From DATBGO01 sp050011895 (GTDB taxonomy: Bacteria > Actinomycetota > Actinomycetes > Streptosporangiales > Streptosporangiaceae), in assembly GCA_050011895.1 (NCBI GenBank), contig JBEKIF010000001.1:186001-250000 (forward strand): 64,000 bases of DNA. The letters run 5' to 3'. Below the pieces are notes generated by a model. It saw only the letters and a list, made by a program, of their open reading frames with translations, ran no database searches and had not been told where the DNA came from. A program made the translations under genes and the position numbers. Position 1 is the first letter of the stretch. The number at the start of each line of letters is the position of its first letter. Shown piece by piece: positions 18,209 through 26,024 of the stretch.

Positions 18209-19540
18209 TCATGGCGCCAGGTCATGGCGGCCAGGCGCCCGGTATGTCCAGCCGGCAGCGCGCCACAGCGCCGGATCGAGCGCGTGGCGTCCATCCGCGA
18301 TCCTTCGATGCGCAACGGCCTTACCGATGATCTCTGGATCCGCCTGCTGGACCTCGGGCCACTCGGTCAGCAGCAGCAGCATGTCCGCGTCCGTCGCCAC
18401 GTCGATCACGGAGTCTGCGTAGTCCAGTTCCGGGTGCGCCCGACCAGCGTTGCCCATGGCTGCCGGGTCATAGGCGGTAACCAGGGCGCCCAGGCCGTGC
18501 AGAGTCGTAGCCACATCGAGTGCGGGTGAGTCCCTGATGTCGTCAGAATCTGGCTTGAACGCGAGGCCGAGCACGCCGATTTTGCGGCCGGCGAGCGACC
18601 CCCCGGCCAGTTCACGTGCCAGTTCGACCATCCGGGAGCGGCACCGGATGTTGATCGCGTCAACCTGGCCCAGGAAGGAAACCGCCGCTCCGGCGCCAAG
18701 CTCTGTGGCCCGCGTCATGAAGGCCCGGATGTCTTTAGGCAGGCAACCGCCACCGAAGCCGAGGCCGGGGCGCAGGCCGGCGCCGCCAATCCGATGATCG
18801 TAGGCAAGTGCCTCGGCCAGCTTGGCGACATCCCCATCCGCTGCGTCGCAGACCTCGGCCATGGCGTTGATGAAGGAGATCTTGGTAGCGAGAAAGGCGT
18901 TCGCGGCGACCTTGACAAGCTCTGCGGTGGCGAAGTCGGTGACGACAATGGGGACGCCCGCCGCCAGCGGCTCCGCATACATTTCGCGCAGGATCGCCTC
19001 GGCGCTCGCCGAACGGACCCCCACCACGATGCGCTCCGGCCGAAGCGTGTCGGTCACCGCGTGTCCCTCGCGCAGGAACTCCGGGCTCCAGGCGAGTTCT
19101 GCGCCTGCTCCCACGGGCGCGAGACGCTCCACTCGTTCGGCAAGGCTCGCGGCGGTGCCTGCCGGCGTAGTCGACTTCCCGACGATCAGGCACGGCCGCT
19201 CCAGCAGCGGTGCCAGCGCATCGATGCAGCCGAGCAGTTGCGAAAGGTCAGCTCCGCTCGAGTCCGCGCGCTGTGGCGTGCCCACGCAGCAGAAGTGCAC
19301 ATCCCCGAAGTCCGCGGCCTCCCGGAACGACGTAGTGAAGCGGAGCCGCCCCGATCGCAGGCCCCGGTCGAGTAGCGGTTCAAGGTCAGGTTCGTAGAAC
19401 GGAAGCCTGCCCGCGGCGAGCGCGCCGATCCGCGTTGCGTCGGTATCCAGGCCCAGCACGTCAAAGCCGAGTTCGGCCATGCACGCAGCCTGGGTGGTGC
19501 CCAGATACCCGGTTCCCAGCACAGTGAGGCGAAGGGCCAC
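18209..19540 (-). CDS. ugd: UDP-glucose 6-dehydrogenase
   Basis: This 443-aa protein, usual length, begins LTVLGTGYLGTTQAACMAE (NAD-binding GxGxxG). VGTPQ lies near residue 87, SPEFLREG near 152 and the catalytic cysteine C266 in GFGGGCLPKD. The C-terminal UDP-binding domain has VLGLAFKPDSDDIRDSP. It oxidises UDP-glucose to UDP-glucuronate with two NAD. It heads the leftward glycan gene run, and its product is the substrate for the putative UDP-xylose synthase at 2-520. The Rossmann start and ATG are unambiguous. Confidence 0.93.
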   Translation of the reverse strand: MALRLTVLGTGYLGTTQAACMAELGFDVLGLDTDATRIGALAAGRLPFYEPDLEPLLDRGLRSGRLRFTTSFREAADFGDVHFCCVGTPQRADSSGADLSQLLGCIDALAPLLERPCLIVGKSTTPAGTAASLAERVERLAPVGAGAELAWSPEFLREGHAVTDTLRPERIVVGVRSASAEAILREMYAEPLAAGVPIVVTDFATAELVKVAANAFLATKISFINAMAEVCDAADGDVAKLAEALAYDHRIGGAGLRPGLGFGGGCLPKDIRAFMTRATELGAGAAVSFLGQVDAINIRCRSRMVELARELAGGSLAGRKIGVLGLAFKPDSDDIRDSPALDVATTLHGLGALVTAYDPAAMGNAGRAHPELDYADSVIDVATDADMLLLLTEWPEVQQADPEIIGKAVAHRRIADGRHALDPALWRAAGWTYRAPGRHDLAP

Positions 19541-19682
19541 TGGTTTCTTCCTTCCCCCGGGCGCCGCTGGTAGCTGCTGCCCGGTATGCCCGAGGGGGCC
19601 GGTTTATGTTAGTGGATGGAGTTGACTCTGTGATCCCGAAAGAGAGAGTGGCGCACGAACCGAGTGGGAGGAGGGCTTGGCG

Positions 19683-20387
19683 ATGCAGCCAATGCCGGAA
19701 GACTGGGACAGCGGCGTCGCCGTTGTCGCTCATCCCGATGATCTTGAATACGGTGCAGCGGCTGCCGTCGCCCGCTGGACGAGCCAGGGCAAGAAGATCT
19801 CCTACCTGCTCGTGACGAGGGGCGAGGCCGGCATCGCTGGAATGCGCCCCGATCAGGTCGCGCCGGTGCGGCAAGACGAAGAACGGCGCAGCGCCGCCAT
19901 CGTCGGCGTCAGCGAAGTCGAGTTCCTCGGTCATCCCGACGGCCTGGTGGAGTACGGTGTGCCGCTGCGGCGTGACCTCGCAGCCGCGTTCCGCAGGCTG
20001 CAGCCCGAGGTGGTCATCACCATGAGCTTCGACCTCACCTGGGGCGACGAAGGCCCGGTCAACCATGCCGACCATCGCGCGGTCGGGCTAGCCGTGCTCG
20101 ATGCCTGCCGGGACGCCGCCAACGAATGGGTGTTCCCGGAGGCAGGTCCGCGATGCACCGGCATCCGCGACGCCTATGTGGCGGCGACAGGCAACCCGAC
20201 GCACTTCGTGGACGTCACCGCCACCATTGAGGCGGGGATCGCCTCGCTGCGGGAGCACCGGGCCTACATCGATGGCCTTGGCCGCGATTTCGATCCAGAC
20301 GAGTTCCTGCGGAACATGGCGGGCTTCGTCGGACTGGCGGCCGGCTGTGATTACGCCGTGGGCCTGCGCCGCTACCCGATGGGCTAG
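19683..20387 (+). CDS. PIG-L family zinc-dependent deacetylase (LmbE-like)
   Basis: This 234-aa protein contains the zinc motif AHPDD (residues 16-20) and the second metal ligand region NHADHRAVG, the two signatures of PIG-L/LmbE N-acetyl-sugar deacetylases such as MshB and Mca. The ATG at 19683 has GGAGG eight bases upstream; a TTG at 19677 is too close to it. It diverges from ugd. It may deacetylate a GlcNAc-containing small molecule or glycolipid; a mycothiol-type substrate is possible but not shown. Confidence 0.85.
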   Translation: MQPMPEDWDSGVAVVAHPDDLEYGAAAAVARWTSQGKKISYLLVTRGEAGIAGMRPDQVAPVRQDEERRSAAIVGVSEVEFLGHPDGLVEYGVPLRRDLAAAFRRLQPEVVITMSFDLTWGDEGPVNHADHRAVGLAVLDACRDAANEWVFPEAGPRCTGIRDAYVAATGNPTHFVDVTATIEAGIASLREHRAYIDGLGRDFDPDEFLRNMAGFVGLAAGCDYAVGLRRYPMG

Positions 20388-20463
20388 GCGCCAGGTCGGA
20401 CGCTCGTGCAGGGTCGCGGATCATCATCGGGCGACGCTTCGGCCCGGCGGTCAGGCAGGGCGG

Positions 20464-21450
20464 TCAGGCGAAGCTGGTCGCGCCGCCGTCCAGGACCAGC
20501 GGGTGAGCGTTGACATAGCTTGCCTCGCTCGAGAGCAGCCACACGGTCGCGTAGGCCACCTCCCAGGCGGTCGCCTGGCGCCCGAACGGCAGGCGGTGCG
20601 CGGTACGCGCAGGATTAAGCCGGGAGGCCTCGCGCCCGAGCGGAGTGTCGACCAGGCTCGGCACCACCAGGTTGGCCCGGATGTGGCGGGTCATCCCCTC
20701 CCGGGCGACCTGCCGGCAGATGCCGAGCAGGGCGGCCTTGGAGGAGTCGTAGGCCGGCACTCCGGTCGCGGCCCGCAGGCTGGCAGCGGAGCTGATGAAG
20801 ACGATCGCCGCGCCGGGCGCTAGGACCGGCAGAGCGGCAGCCGACACCAGAAAATGCGCCCGGGTGTTCACTGCGAAGGTGGCGTCCCACTGCTCTGCCG
20901 TCGTGCCGGCCATCCCGCGGCCGAAGGCTACGCCAACGTTGAGGACCAGCCCGTCCAGGCCGCCGAGAGCCGCGATGGAGTCTTCGACCACCGTGGCACA
21001 CGACCAGGAGTCAGCCACGTCGGCCACCACGACCTCGGCCCTGACCCGCTCGGCATCGGCCCTGAAGTTACCGGCCCTGGGGTTATCGGCCCTGGCGTTA
21101 TCGGCCCTGACGTGCTCGGCCCTGGGGTTACCGGCCCTGAAGTTACCGGCCCTGGGGTTATCGGCCCTGGGGTTATCGGCCCTGACGTGCTCGGCTCTGG
21201 CACCCTCCGCCCGCACCATTTCGGCGGTGACCTCGGCGGCGGCCTGGTCCCGGTCGGCGCAGACCACCGATGCGCCCTCCCTGGCCGCGAGGATCGCGAT
21301 GGCCCGGCCGTTGCCCACCGGCGGGTCCGGCTCGGGTGACGGCCGCGTCCCCGCCCCGACCACCAGCACCCGTCGGCCGGCGAGGCGGCCCCGGCCGGGC
21401 GCCGAGCCCGTCGCTTCGGCAGGAAGGTAGGAATCAGCCGGTTCGGTCAC
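20464..21450 (-). CDS. SDR family oxidoreductase carrying a 15-bp minisatellite insertion
   Basis: This 328-aa protein is long for a classical SDR (about 250). The Rossmann start RRVLVVGAG, the catalytic serine in FISSAASL and the YDSSK (YxxxK) motif are present, and the tail VNAHPLVLDGGATSF is typical. The extra length comes from a TRPSPEPDPP insert in the nucleotide-binding loop and about 45 residues of RADNP/RAGNF/RAEHV pentapeptides encoded by a tandem repeat (21060-21194). These lie between the second beta-alpha unit and the DVAD strand. GTG at 21450 has GGGGAG upstream. The substrate is unknown. Confidence 0.78.
   Translation of the reverse strand: MTEPADSYLPAEATGSAPGRGRLAGRRVLVVGAGTRPSPEPDPPVGNGRAIAILAAREGASVVCADRDQAAAEVTAEMVRAEGARAEHVRADNPRADNPRAGNFRAGNPRAEHVRADNARADNPRAGNFRADAERVRAEVVVADVADSWSCATVVEDSIAALGGLDGLVLNVGVAFGRGMAGTTAEQWDATFAVNTRAHFLVSAAALPVLAPGAAIVFISSAASLRAATGVPAYDSSKAALLGICRQVAREGMTRHIRANLVVPSLVDTPLGREASRLNPARTAHRLPFGRQATAWEVAYATVWLLSSEASYVNAHPLVLDGGATSFA
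21060..21194. repeat. 15-bp tandem repeat, nine units, inside the SDR gene
   Basis: Nine contiguous 15-bp units of the type CCCTGGGGTTATCGG (plus strand) can be aligned by eye with few substitutions. Because 15 is a multiple of three, the array adds a pentapeptide per unit without breaking the reading frame of the surrounding dehydrogenase. Confidence 0.9.
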
Positions 21451-21502
21451 GAAGGCTCCCCTAACTCGAGCATGTCGGCCACGCCGGGAGGGTCCGCGCC
21501 GG

Positions 21503-22090
21503 TCACAACTGAGCCGACGGGCTTGGCCAGTTCGGCGTAGCGCCCTGCGGAAGCGGCACCGCGAAGGCATTCAGCAGGAACGAGATGAGGGTGTAGTAGC
21601 CGCAGAGCGAGACAAGCTCGACGACGCCGGCGTCGCCGAGGAGGCGCTGGGCGGCGCCGTAGGTTTCCTCCTCGACCCGGCCGGTCCTGGTGAGCTGGCG
21701 GGCCACCGCGTAAACCGTCCGCTCGTCGCTGGCCTCGAACGGCGGGTCATCGCCGCGGCCGATGGCGTCGACCACCGCGTCGGGCACGCCATGCTCGCGG
21801 GCCATCCGGGCGTGTGCCCACCATTCGAACTCGGCCTTCCAGGCGGCACCGACGGTGATGATCGCCACTTCGCTGAGCCGGCGCTCGATCGACGTCTCGA
21901 ATCGCAGCACCCGGCCCAGTGCGGTCAGGTGCCTGCCGACGTCGGGCGCCTGCACGAAGGCATTGAACGGGCCGACCAGCCCGCCCTGCTCGTTGACCAG
22001 CTGGTCACCTCGCGAGCCGATGACGCTGTCCCAGACCGCCTGGCGGTCGGGGTCGAGGTCGTCGCGACGCAGGTAAGGGAGTCGGCTCAT
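21503..22090 (-). CDS. carboxymuconolactone decarboxylase / AhpD-like family protein
   Basis: This protein of about 195 aa starts MSRLPYLRRDDLDPD. The core EVAIITVGAAWKAEFEWWAHARMAREHG is typical of the CMD fold, including the E-x-x-x-H pattern (EWWAHA). The redox CxxC of true AhpD is absent, so it is not an alkylhydroperoxidase by that mechanism. The N-terminal M at 22090 is chosen from the usual family start; the Shine-Dalgarno is weak. It diverges from the secreted esterase at 22317 across an AT-richer 226-bp region that may hold both promoters. Confidence 0.75.
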   Translation of the reverse strand: MSRLPYLRRDDLDPDRQAVWDSVIGSRGDQLVNEQGGLVGPFNAFVQAPDVGRHLTALGRVLRFETSIERRLSEVAIITVGAAWKAEFEWWAHARMAREHGVPDAVVDAIGRGDDPPFEASDERTVYAVARQLTRTGRVEEETYGAAQRLLGDAGVVELVSLCGYYTLISFLLNAFAVPLPQGATPNWPSPSAQL

Positions 22091-22316
22091 AGCATGACAA
22101 TAGTTCGCCACCGATAGGCGCAGCAGGCCAGCCGATCGAGCGTGCGTCAGTGCTCGCCGCCCAGCCGCACCGCACCGGCCTGCTCGCCGGGTATCACGAA
22201 CCGAATTTCGTTCAATTTTTCCCTTTTCTCTGCCATTGATGACTGCGAGGGTTGGAGAAAACCGCGAACGGGGCCTGGCCGAGCAGACTGGCGTACCGCC
22301 AGGGACGGAGAAACCG

Positions 22317-23927
22317 ATGTTAGGAACAGGGACCGGCCGGCGGGCGGGTGCGCGGATCGGAGGCGGAATCATCGCGGGCGCCCTGATCGCCAGCGCGCCC
22401 GCGGCAGGCGCGAGTGCAGCACAGGTCGCGCACCCCGGTCTGGGCGCGGGCCTGGTGGCCGCGACAGCGGACGGGACGGTCCGTGGCATGGCCGCCGGGA
22501 CCACCGACGAGTTCCTCGGCATCCCCTACGCCGCTCCGCCGGTGGGCCGCCTGCGCTGGCGTCCGCCGCAGCCGCCCGCCCCCTGGCCCGGGGTGCGCGA
22601 TGCCACGCAGTTCGCCCCGCACTGCGCGCAGCCCGCGTCGCCGTTCGGCGTGGCCAGCACCTCCGAGGACTGCCTGTACCTGAACGTCTTCACCCCGTCG
22701 GCCGCCAGCCGCCGGGGCGCGTCCCGCCTCCCTGTGATGGTGTGGATCCACGGCGGCGCGCTGATCACCGGCGAGGGCGACGACTACAACCCGGCCGGCC
22801 TGGTGCGCCGCGGCGTGATCGTCGTGACTATCAACTACCGGCTCGGCGCGCTCGGCTTCCTCGCGCACCCGGCGCTCGCCGACCGCCCCGGCGGGCCGTC
22901 CGGCAACTACGGGCTGATGGACCAGCAAGCCGCGCTGCGCTGGGTGCAGGCCAACATCCGCGGATTCGGCGGCGACCCGGGTAACGTGACCATCTTCGGC
23001 GAGTCCGCCGGCGGCCTCAGCGTGCTGTCGCAGCTGGCCTCCCCCGGTGGACGCGGCCTGTTCTCCAAGGCCATCGTGGAGAGCGGCGCCTACGACCTGA
23101 CCCAGGCGCCGCTCGCGACCGCCGAGGCCGCGGGCGAAGCGTTCGCCGCCAAGGCGGGCTGCGCCAGCCAGACCGCGACGTGCCTGCGCAGCCTGCCGGT
23201 CTCGGCGATCCTGGACAACGAGAACCCCAGCGGCTACCAGCCGGACATCGACGGCAGGGTGCTCACTCAGTCACTGAAGACGGCCTTCGCCAGCGGGCAG
23301 TTCAACCGCGTCCCGGTGATCAACGGCAGCAATCACGATGAGTGGCGGCTGTTTGTCGGAGAAACCGAGCTGGAGGGCACGCCGGTCACGGCGGCCAATT
23401 ACCAGAGCATGATCGCGTCAACGCTCGGCATACCGGACGCGATCGCTGGGGTCGTCGCGGCGGAATATCCGCTGACCGCCTACCCGAGCCCCGCCGTGGC
23501 ACTCGGCGCGGTCGGCACCGACGCCATCTTCGCCTGCCCGGCGCTCACCGTCGATCAGTCCCTGTCGGCCTACGTGCCGACGTACGCGTATGAGTTCAAC
23601 GACGAGAACGCGCCAGAGCCCTTCCTGCCGCCGGTCACCGGCTTCCCGTACGGCGCTGCGCACGCGTCCGAGCTCCAGTACCTGTTCAGCATGCCTGAGG
23701 CGTTCCCCGCCGCGCTCTCACCGCCGCAACAGCGGCTGGCGGCGGCCATGAAACGGTACTGGACGGACTTCGCCCGACGGGGATCGCCTGCCTCATCCGC
23801 CGGGCCCCGCTGGCCGCAGTTCGATGGCACCGGCCAGCTGATGCTGTCGCTGGTGCCGCCGCGGCCGCAGGTCGAGACCGGTTTCGCCGCCGAGCATCAC
23901 TGCGGGTTCTGGGCCCTGGCCGGCTAG
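22317..23927 (+). CDS. secreted type B carboxylesterase
   Basis: This 536-aa protein has an N-terminal signal peptide (RRAGARIGGGIIAGALIAS...AGASAA), so it is probably exported. The alpha/beta hydrolase body shows SEDCLYLNVFTP, the oxyanion HGGA segment, GESAGG with nucleophile S230, and a C-terminal GAAHASEL with the likely catalytic His. It hydrolyses carboxylic esters outside the cytoplasm. The ATG at 22317 has a GGAG eight bases upstream and gives a clean signal peptide; an in-frame ATG at 22236 would add a non-signal lead. Confidence 0.87.
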   Translation: MLGTGTGRRAGARIGGGIIAGALIASAPAAGASAAQVAHPGLGAGLVAATADGTVRGMAAGTTDEFLGIPYAAPPVGRLRWRPPQPPAPWPGVRDATQFAPHCAQPASPFGVASTSEDCLYLNVFTPSAASRRGASRLPVMVWIHGGALITGEGDDYNPAGLVRRGVIVVTINYRLGALGFLAHPALADRPGGPSGNYGLMDQQAALRWVQANIRGFGGDPGNVTIFGESAGGLSVLSQLASPGGRGLFSKAIVESGAYDLTQAPLATAEAAGEAFAAKAGCASQTATCLRSLPVSAILDNENPSGYQPDIDGRVLTQSLKTAFASGQFNRVPVINGSNHDEWRLFVGETELEGTPVTAANYQSMIASTLGIPDAIAGVVAAEYPLTAYPSPAVALGAVGTDAIFACPALTVDQSLSAYVPTYAYEFNDENAPEPFLPPVTGFPYGAAHASELQYLFSMPEAFPAALSPPQQRLAAAMKRYWTDFARRGSPASSAGPRWPQFDGTGQLMLSLVPPRPQVETGFAAEHHCGFWALAG

Positions 23928-24044
23928 GCCCGGGTGCTCGCAGGGCTGACCGCCGGCGGGCATCGTACGGCCGGGCCACCGCCCGGTCTCCCGCGCGCGC
24001 CGCCGCGCCGCACTCCTGTGCGCGGACTGGCTCGGGATCTGAAC

Positions 24045-24075
24045 TTGACGCCTGAGCTTGACGCCAAGTTAGTAT
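24045..24075 (+). promoter_or_regulatory. candidate promoter of the SRPBCC-marR operon
   Basis: TTGACG (24045-24050) and TAGTAT (24070-24075) could be -35 and -10 boxes, with a 19-bp spacer. A second TTGACG at 24058-24063 offers an alternative pairing with TACTAA (24083-24088), which would give a leaderless start at the ATG 24093. Either way the -10 box lies inside the palindrome at 24069-24088, so a bound repressor would block polymerase. Confidence 0.45.
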
Positions 24076-24088
24076 GCGCGCATACTAA
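24069..24088. promoter_or_regulatory. perfect 20-bp palindrome, probable MarR operator
   Basis: TTAGTATGCGCGCATACTAA reads the same on both strands. Its length, central symmetry and position five bases before an operon that encodes a MarR protein fit a MarR-dimer operator and autoregulation. The palindrome is seen directly; the regulator is inferred. Confidence 0.7.
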
Positions 24089-24092
24089 TTAC

Positions 24093-24572
24093 ATGATCGC
24101 TATCGTGCAGGCAGAGTCCTCATCAAGCGCACCGCCGTCAGCCTTCTTCGCCCGCTGGGCGGACGTCGCCACCTGGCCGGAGTGGAACTCCGACACCGAG
24201 TGGGTCCGCTTGGACGGCCCGTTCGCGACCGGGTCCACTGGCGTGCTCAAGCCCAAGGGCGGCCCTAAGGTGAAGTTCGTCATCGACTCGCTGGTCCCGG
24301 GCCGCGAGTTCGTCGATGTCTCGCTCCTGGCGGGTGCCCGGCTGACGTTCCGGCATCTCGTCGGGGAAGGTCCCGAGGGCAATACCCGGGTCGAGGTCGC
24401 GGTGACCATGAGCGGGCCCCTCGGCTGGTTCTGGAATCTCGTGCTTGGCAAGGGCCTGAAGGCCAGCCTGCAGCAAGACCTGGACCTGCTGGTTGCCGCC
24501 GCGGAAGCGGCTACGCCAGGCCCGCGCCCCGATGTTCCGAATGCGAGCCCGTCAGGAGCGAGCCCGGCGTGA
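24093..24572 (+). CDS. SRPBCC (START/Bet v1-like) family protein
   Basis: This 159-aa protein has the SRPBCC pattern: an N-terminal strand MIAIVQAE, WADVATWPEWNSD (the conserved W-x3-W-P-x-W), VLKPKGGPKVKFVI, VEVAVTMSGPLGWFW and a long C-terminal helix. The family binds hydrophobic ligands or acts in polyketide cyclisation and dehydration. No Shine-Dalgarno precedes the ATG, and the promoter lies almost on top of it. The last ten residues (ASPSGASPA) and the stop lie inside a 15-bp repeat. It overlaps marR by GTGA and is probably controlled by it. Confidence 0.8.
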   Translation: MIAIVQAESSSSAPPSAFFARWADVATWPEWNSDTEWVRLDGPFATGSTGVLKPKGGPKVKFVIDSLVPGREFVDVSLLAGARLTFRHLVGEGPEGNTRVEVAVTMSGPLGWFWNLVLGKGLKASLQQDLDLLVAAAEAATPGPRPDVPNASPSGASPA

Positions 24573-24677
24573 GCGAGCCCGGCGTGAGCGAGCCCAGCGT
24601 GAGCGAGCCCGTCAGGAGCGAGCCCGGCCTGAGCGAGCCCGGCGTGAGCGAGCCCGGCGTGAGCGAGCCCGGCGTGA
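24543..24677. repeat. 15-bp tandem repeat, nine units, spanning a stop/start junction
   Basis: Nine units of GCGAGCCCGGCGTGA (variants GTCAGGA, CAGCGTGA) run from the end of the SRPBCC gene into the MarR gene. Most units contain GTGA, so in one frame each supplies a TGA stop and in the next frame a GTG start followed by SEPG. The array thus multiplies a translational-coupling site. Confidence 0.9.
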
Positions 24678-25150
24678 GCGTCGGCCAGGAGGCGGCGCAA
24701 GGCTCCCGGCTGGCCACGGCCTTCACGAGTACCGACGACAGCACCGGCCTGCTGCTCTGGCAGGTGACCAACCGCTGGCAGGCTGCCCAGCGCGCGGCAC
24801 TCAAGCCGTACGGCCTAACACACGTTCAGTTCGTCCTGCTCGCGTCGCTGACCTGGCTAGCTGCCGACGGTCCGGTCACCCAGCGGCAGCTGGCCGACCA
24901 TGCCGCTACGGATCCGATGATGACCTCGCAGGTGCTGCGGGCGCTCCAACAGCGCGGCCTCATCGAAAGGCTTCCGCACCCTAGCGACGGGCGCGCCCGC
25001 GCGCTAGCGGTGACCAGCGCTGGCCGGGGCCTAGCCAATCGGGGGATTGTCGCCGTCGAGGCGTGCGACAAGGCCTTCTTCGCCGCTCTTGGCGATGCTG
25101 CGACCGCATTCACCGGGGCGCTGGCCAAGCTCAAGCGAGCTGCGCAATAG
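24569..25150 (+). CDS. MarR family transcriptional regulator
   Basis: This protein of up to 193 aa has a winged-helix core: LTHVQFVLLASLTWLA, VTQRQLADHAATDPMMTSQVLRALQQRGLIER (recognition helix) and the wing PSDGRARALAVT, followed by a dimerisation helix. The first 35 residues are VSEPG-like repeats from the minisatellite, so any of several GTG codons could be the true start; 24569 is coupled to the upstream stop. It most likely represses its own operon at 24069-24088 and responds to a small aromatic or lipophilic ligand, perhaps the one bound by the SRPBCC partner. Confidence 0.85.
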   Translation: MSEPGVSEPSVSEPVRSEPGLSEPGVSEPGVSEPGVSVGQEAAQGSRLATAFTSTDDSTGLLLWQVTNRWQAAQRAALKPYGLTHVQFVLLASLTWLAADGPVTQRQLADHAATDPMMTSQVLRALQQRGLIERLPHPSDGRARALAVTSAGRGLANRGIVAVEACDKAFFAALGDAATAFTGALAKLKRAAQ

Positions 25151-25173
25151 GCGCCGGGCCCTCGTACCCGCGG

Positions 25174-25354
25174 CCGGGCAGCCGTCCCCTGCGACCCCGT
25201 CACCTGCACCCGCGGCAGCCGTCGCCTACGACCCTGTCACCTGTACCGCGACCGGGCAGCCGTCCCCTGCGACCCCGTCACCTGCACCCGCTGCAGCCGT
25301 CGCCTGCGACCCTGTCACCTGTACCGCGACCGGGCAGCCGTCCCCTGCGACCCC
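25174..25354. repeat. 78-bp tandem repeat (two full copies and a partial third)
   Basis: Copies begin at 25174, 25252 and 25330 with CCGGGCAGCCGTCCCC and are nearly identical. Each 78-bp unit is itself two diverged 39-bp halves. A smaller CGCGACCAATCAGCCGT repeat follows at about 25369-25405. The stretch 25151-25616 lies between marR and the VOC gene, and I see no credible gene in it. Confidence 0.85.
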
Positions 25355-25452
25355 TCAGCCAGCCGTGCCCCGCGACCAATCAGCCGTGTCCCGCGACCAA
25401 TCAGCCGTCACTCGCCACCCGCTGCTCCCATCCGCGATGGCCGAGGACGATA

Positions 25453-25520
25453 CTTATACCGGATTGAGTGGGCTAGTCGGGGTTAAATGTCCGTTATATC
25501 CCCACCAAATCCGGTATAAG
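25453..25520. repeat. 68-bp inverted-repeat element or hairpin
   Basis: CTTATACCGGATT (25453-25465) is perfectly complementary to AATCCGGTATAAG (25508-25520). Inside, GTGGG pairs with CCCAC, leaving an AT-richer centre. It could be a transcription terminator after marR, a protein-binding site or a small MITE-like repeat. There is no U-tract. Confidence 0.55.
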
Positions 25521-25616
25521 CGTGGGGCCTCCGAGTAGGAGACCCAAACGCGACTGTTTTCTCGCGCTACCGCTACTACGGTTGCCTGGCGCGGCGGCGG
25601 CCCTTAAGGTCCTGGC

Positions 25617-25994
25617 ATGATTAACGCCGTCCACACCCTCGTCTACGCCGACGATGCCGAAGCAGCGCGGGCATTCTTCCGTGATGTCATCGGCTGGGCC
25701 CATGTCGACGCCCACGAGGGCTGGCTCATCTTCAAGACCGGCCCTTCTGAGCTGGGCGTACACCCGACATCGGACGACATCGGCGGCGAAAGCTGGTCGA
25801 CCGGCCAGCACCATGAGATCAGCCTGATGTGCGACAACATCGAGGAAACCATCGCCGAGCTAGCGGCCAAGGGCACGGAGTTCGCCGGGGGCGTGATCGA
25901 CCGGGGATTCGGGCTCACTGTGATGCTGAGGATTCCAGGTGCGGGCGAAATGATGCTGTACCAGCCCAAGCATCCGGCCGCGTACAGCCTCTGA
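25617..25994 (+). CDS. VOC family (glyoxalase/bleomycin-resistance fold) protein
   Basis: This 125-aa protein has the usual single-domain VOC length, with two beta-alpha-beta3 modules. The first starts HTLVYADDAEAARAFFRDVIGW, the second HHEISLMCDNIEETIAELAAKG. Candidate metal ligands are the N-terminal His and the late Glu in GEMMLYQP. Members include extradiol dioxygenases, glyoxalase I and resistance binders; the reaction cannot be told here. The ATG at 25617 is preceded only by weak purine-rich sequence. Confidence 0.8.
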   Translation: MINAVHTLVYADDAEAARAFFRDVIGWAHVDAHEGWLIFKTGPSELGVHPTSDDIGGESWSTGQHHEISLMCDNIEETIAELAAKGTEFAGGVIDRGFGLTVMLRIPGAGEMMLYQPKHPAAYSL

Positions 25995-26024
25995 CGCCCG
26001 GGTTTGTCGCCCGCTGTACCCGGA

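Noticed and set aside
16531..18330. Long plus-strand frame opposite the DUF2079 gene
   Set aside because: Composition is dominated by R, Q, P and G; the minus-strand DUF2079 protein explains the conservation.
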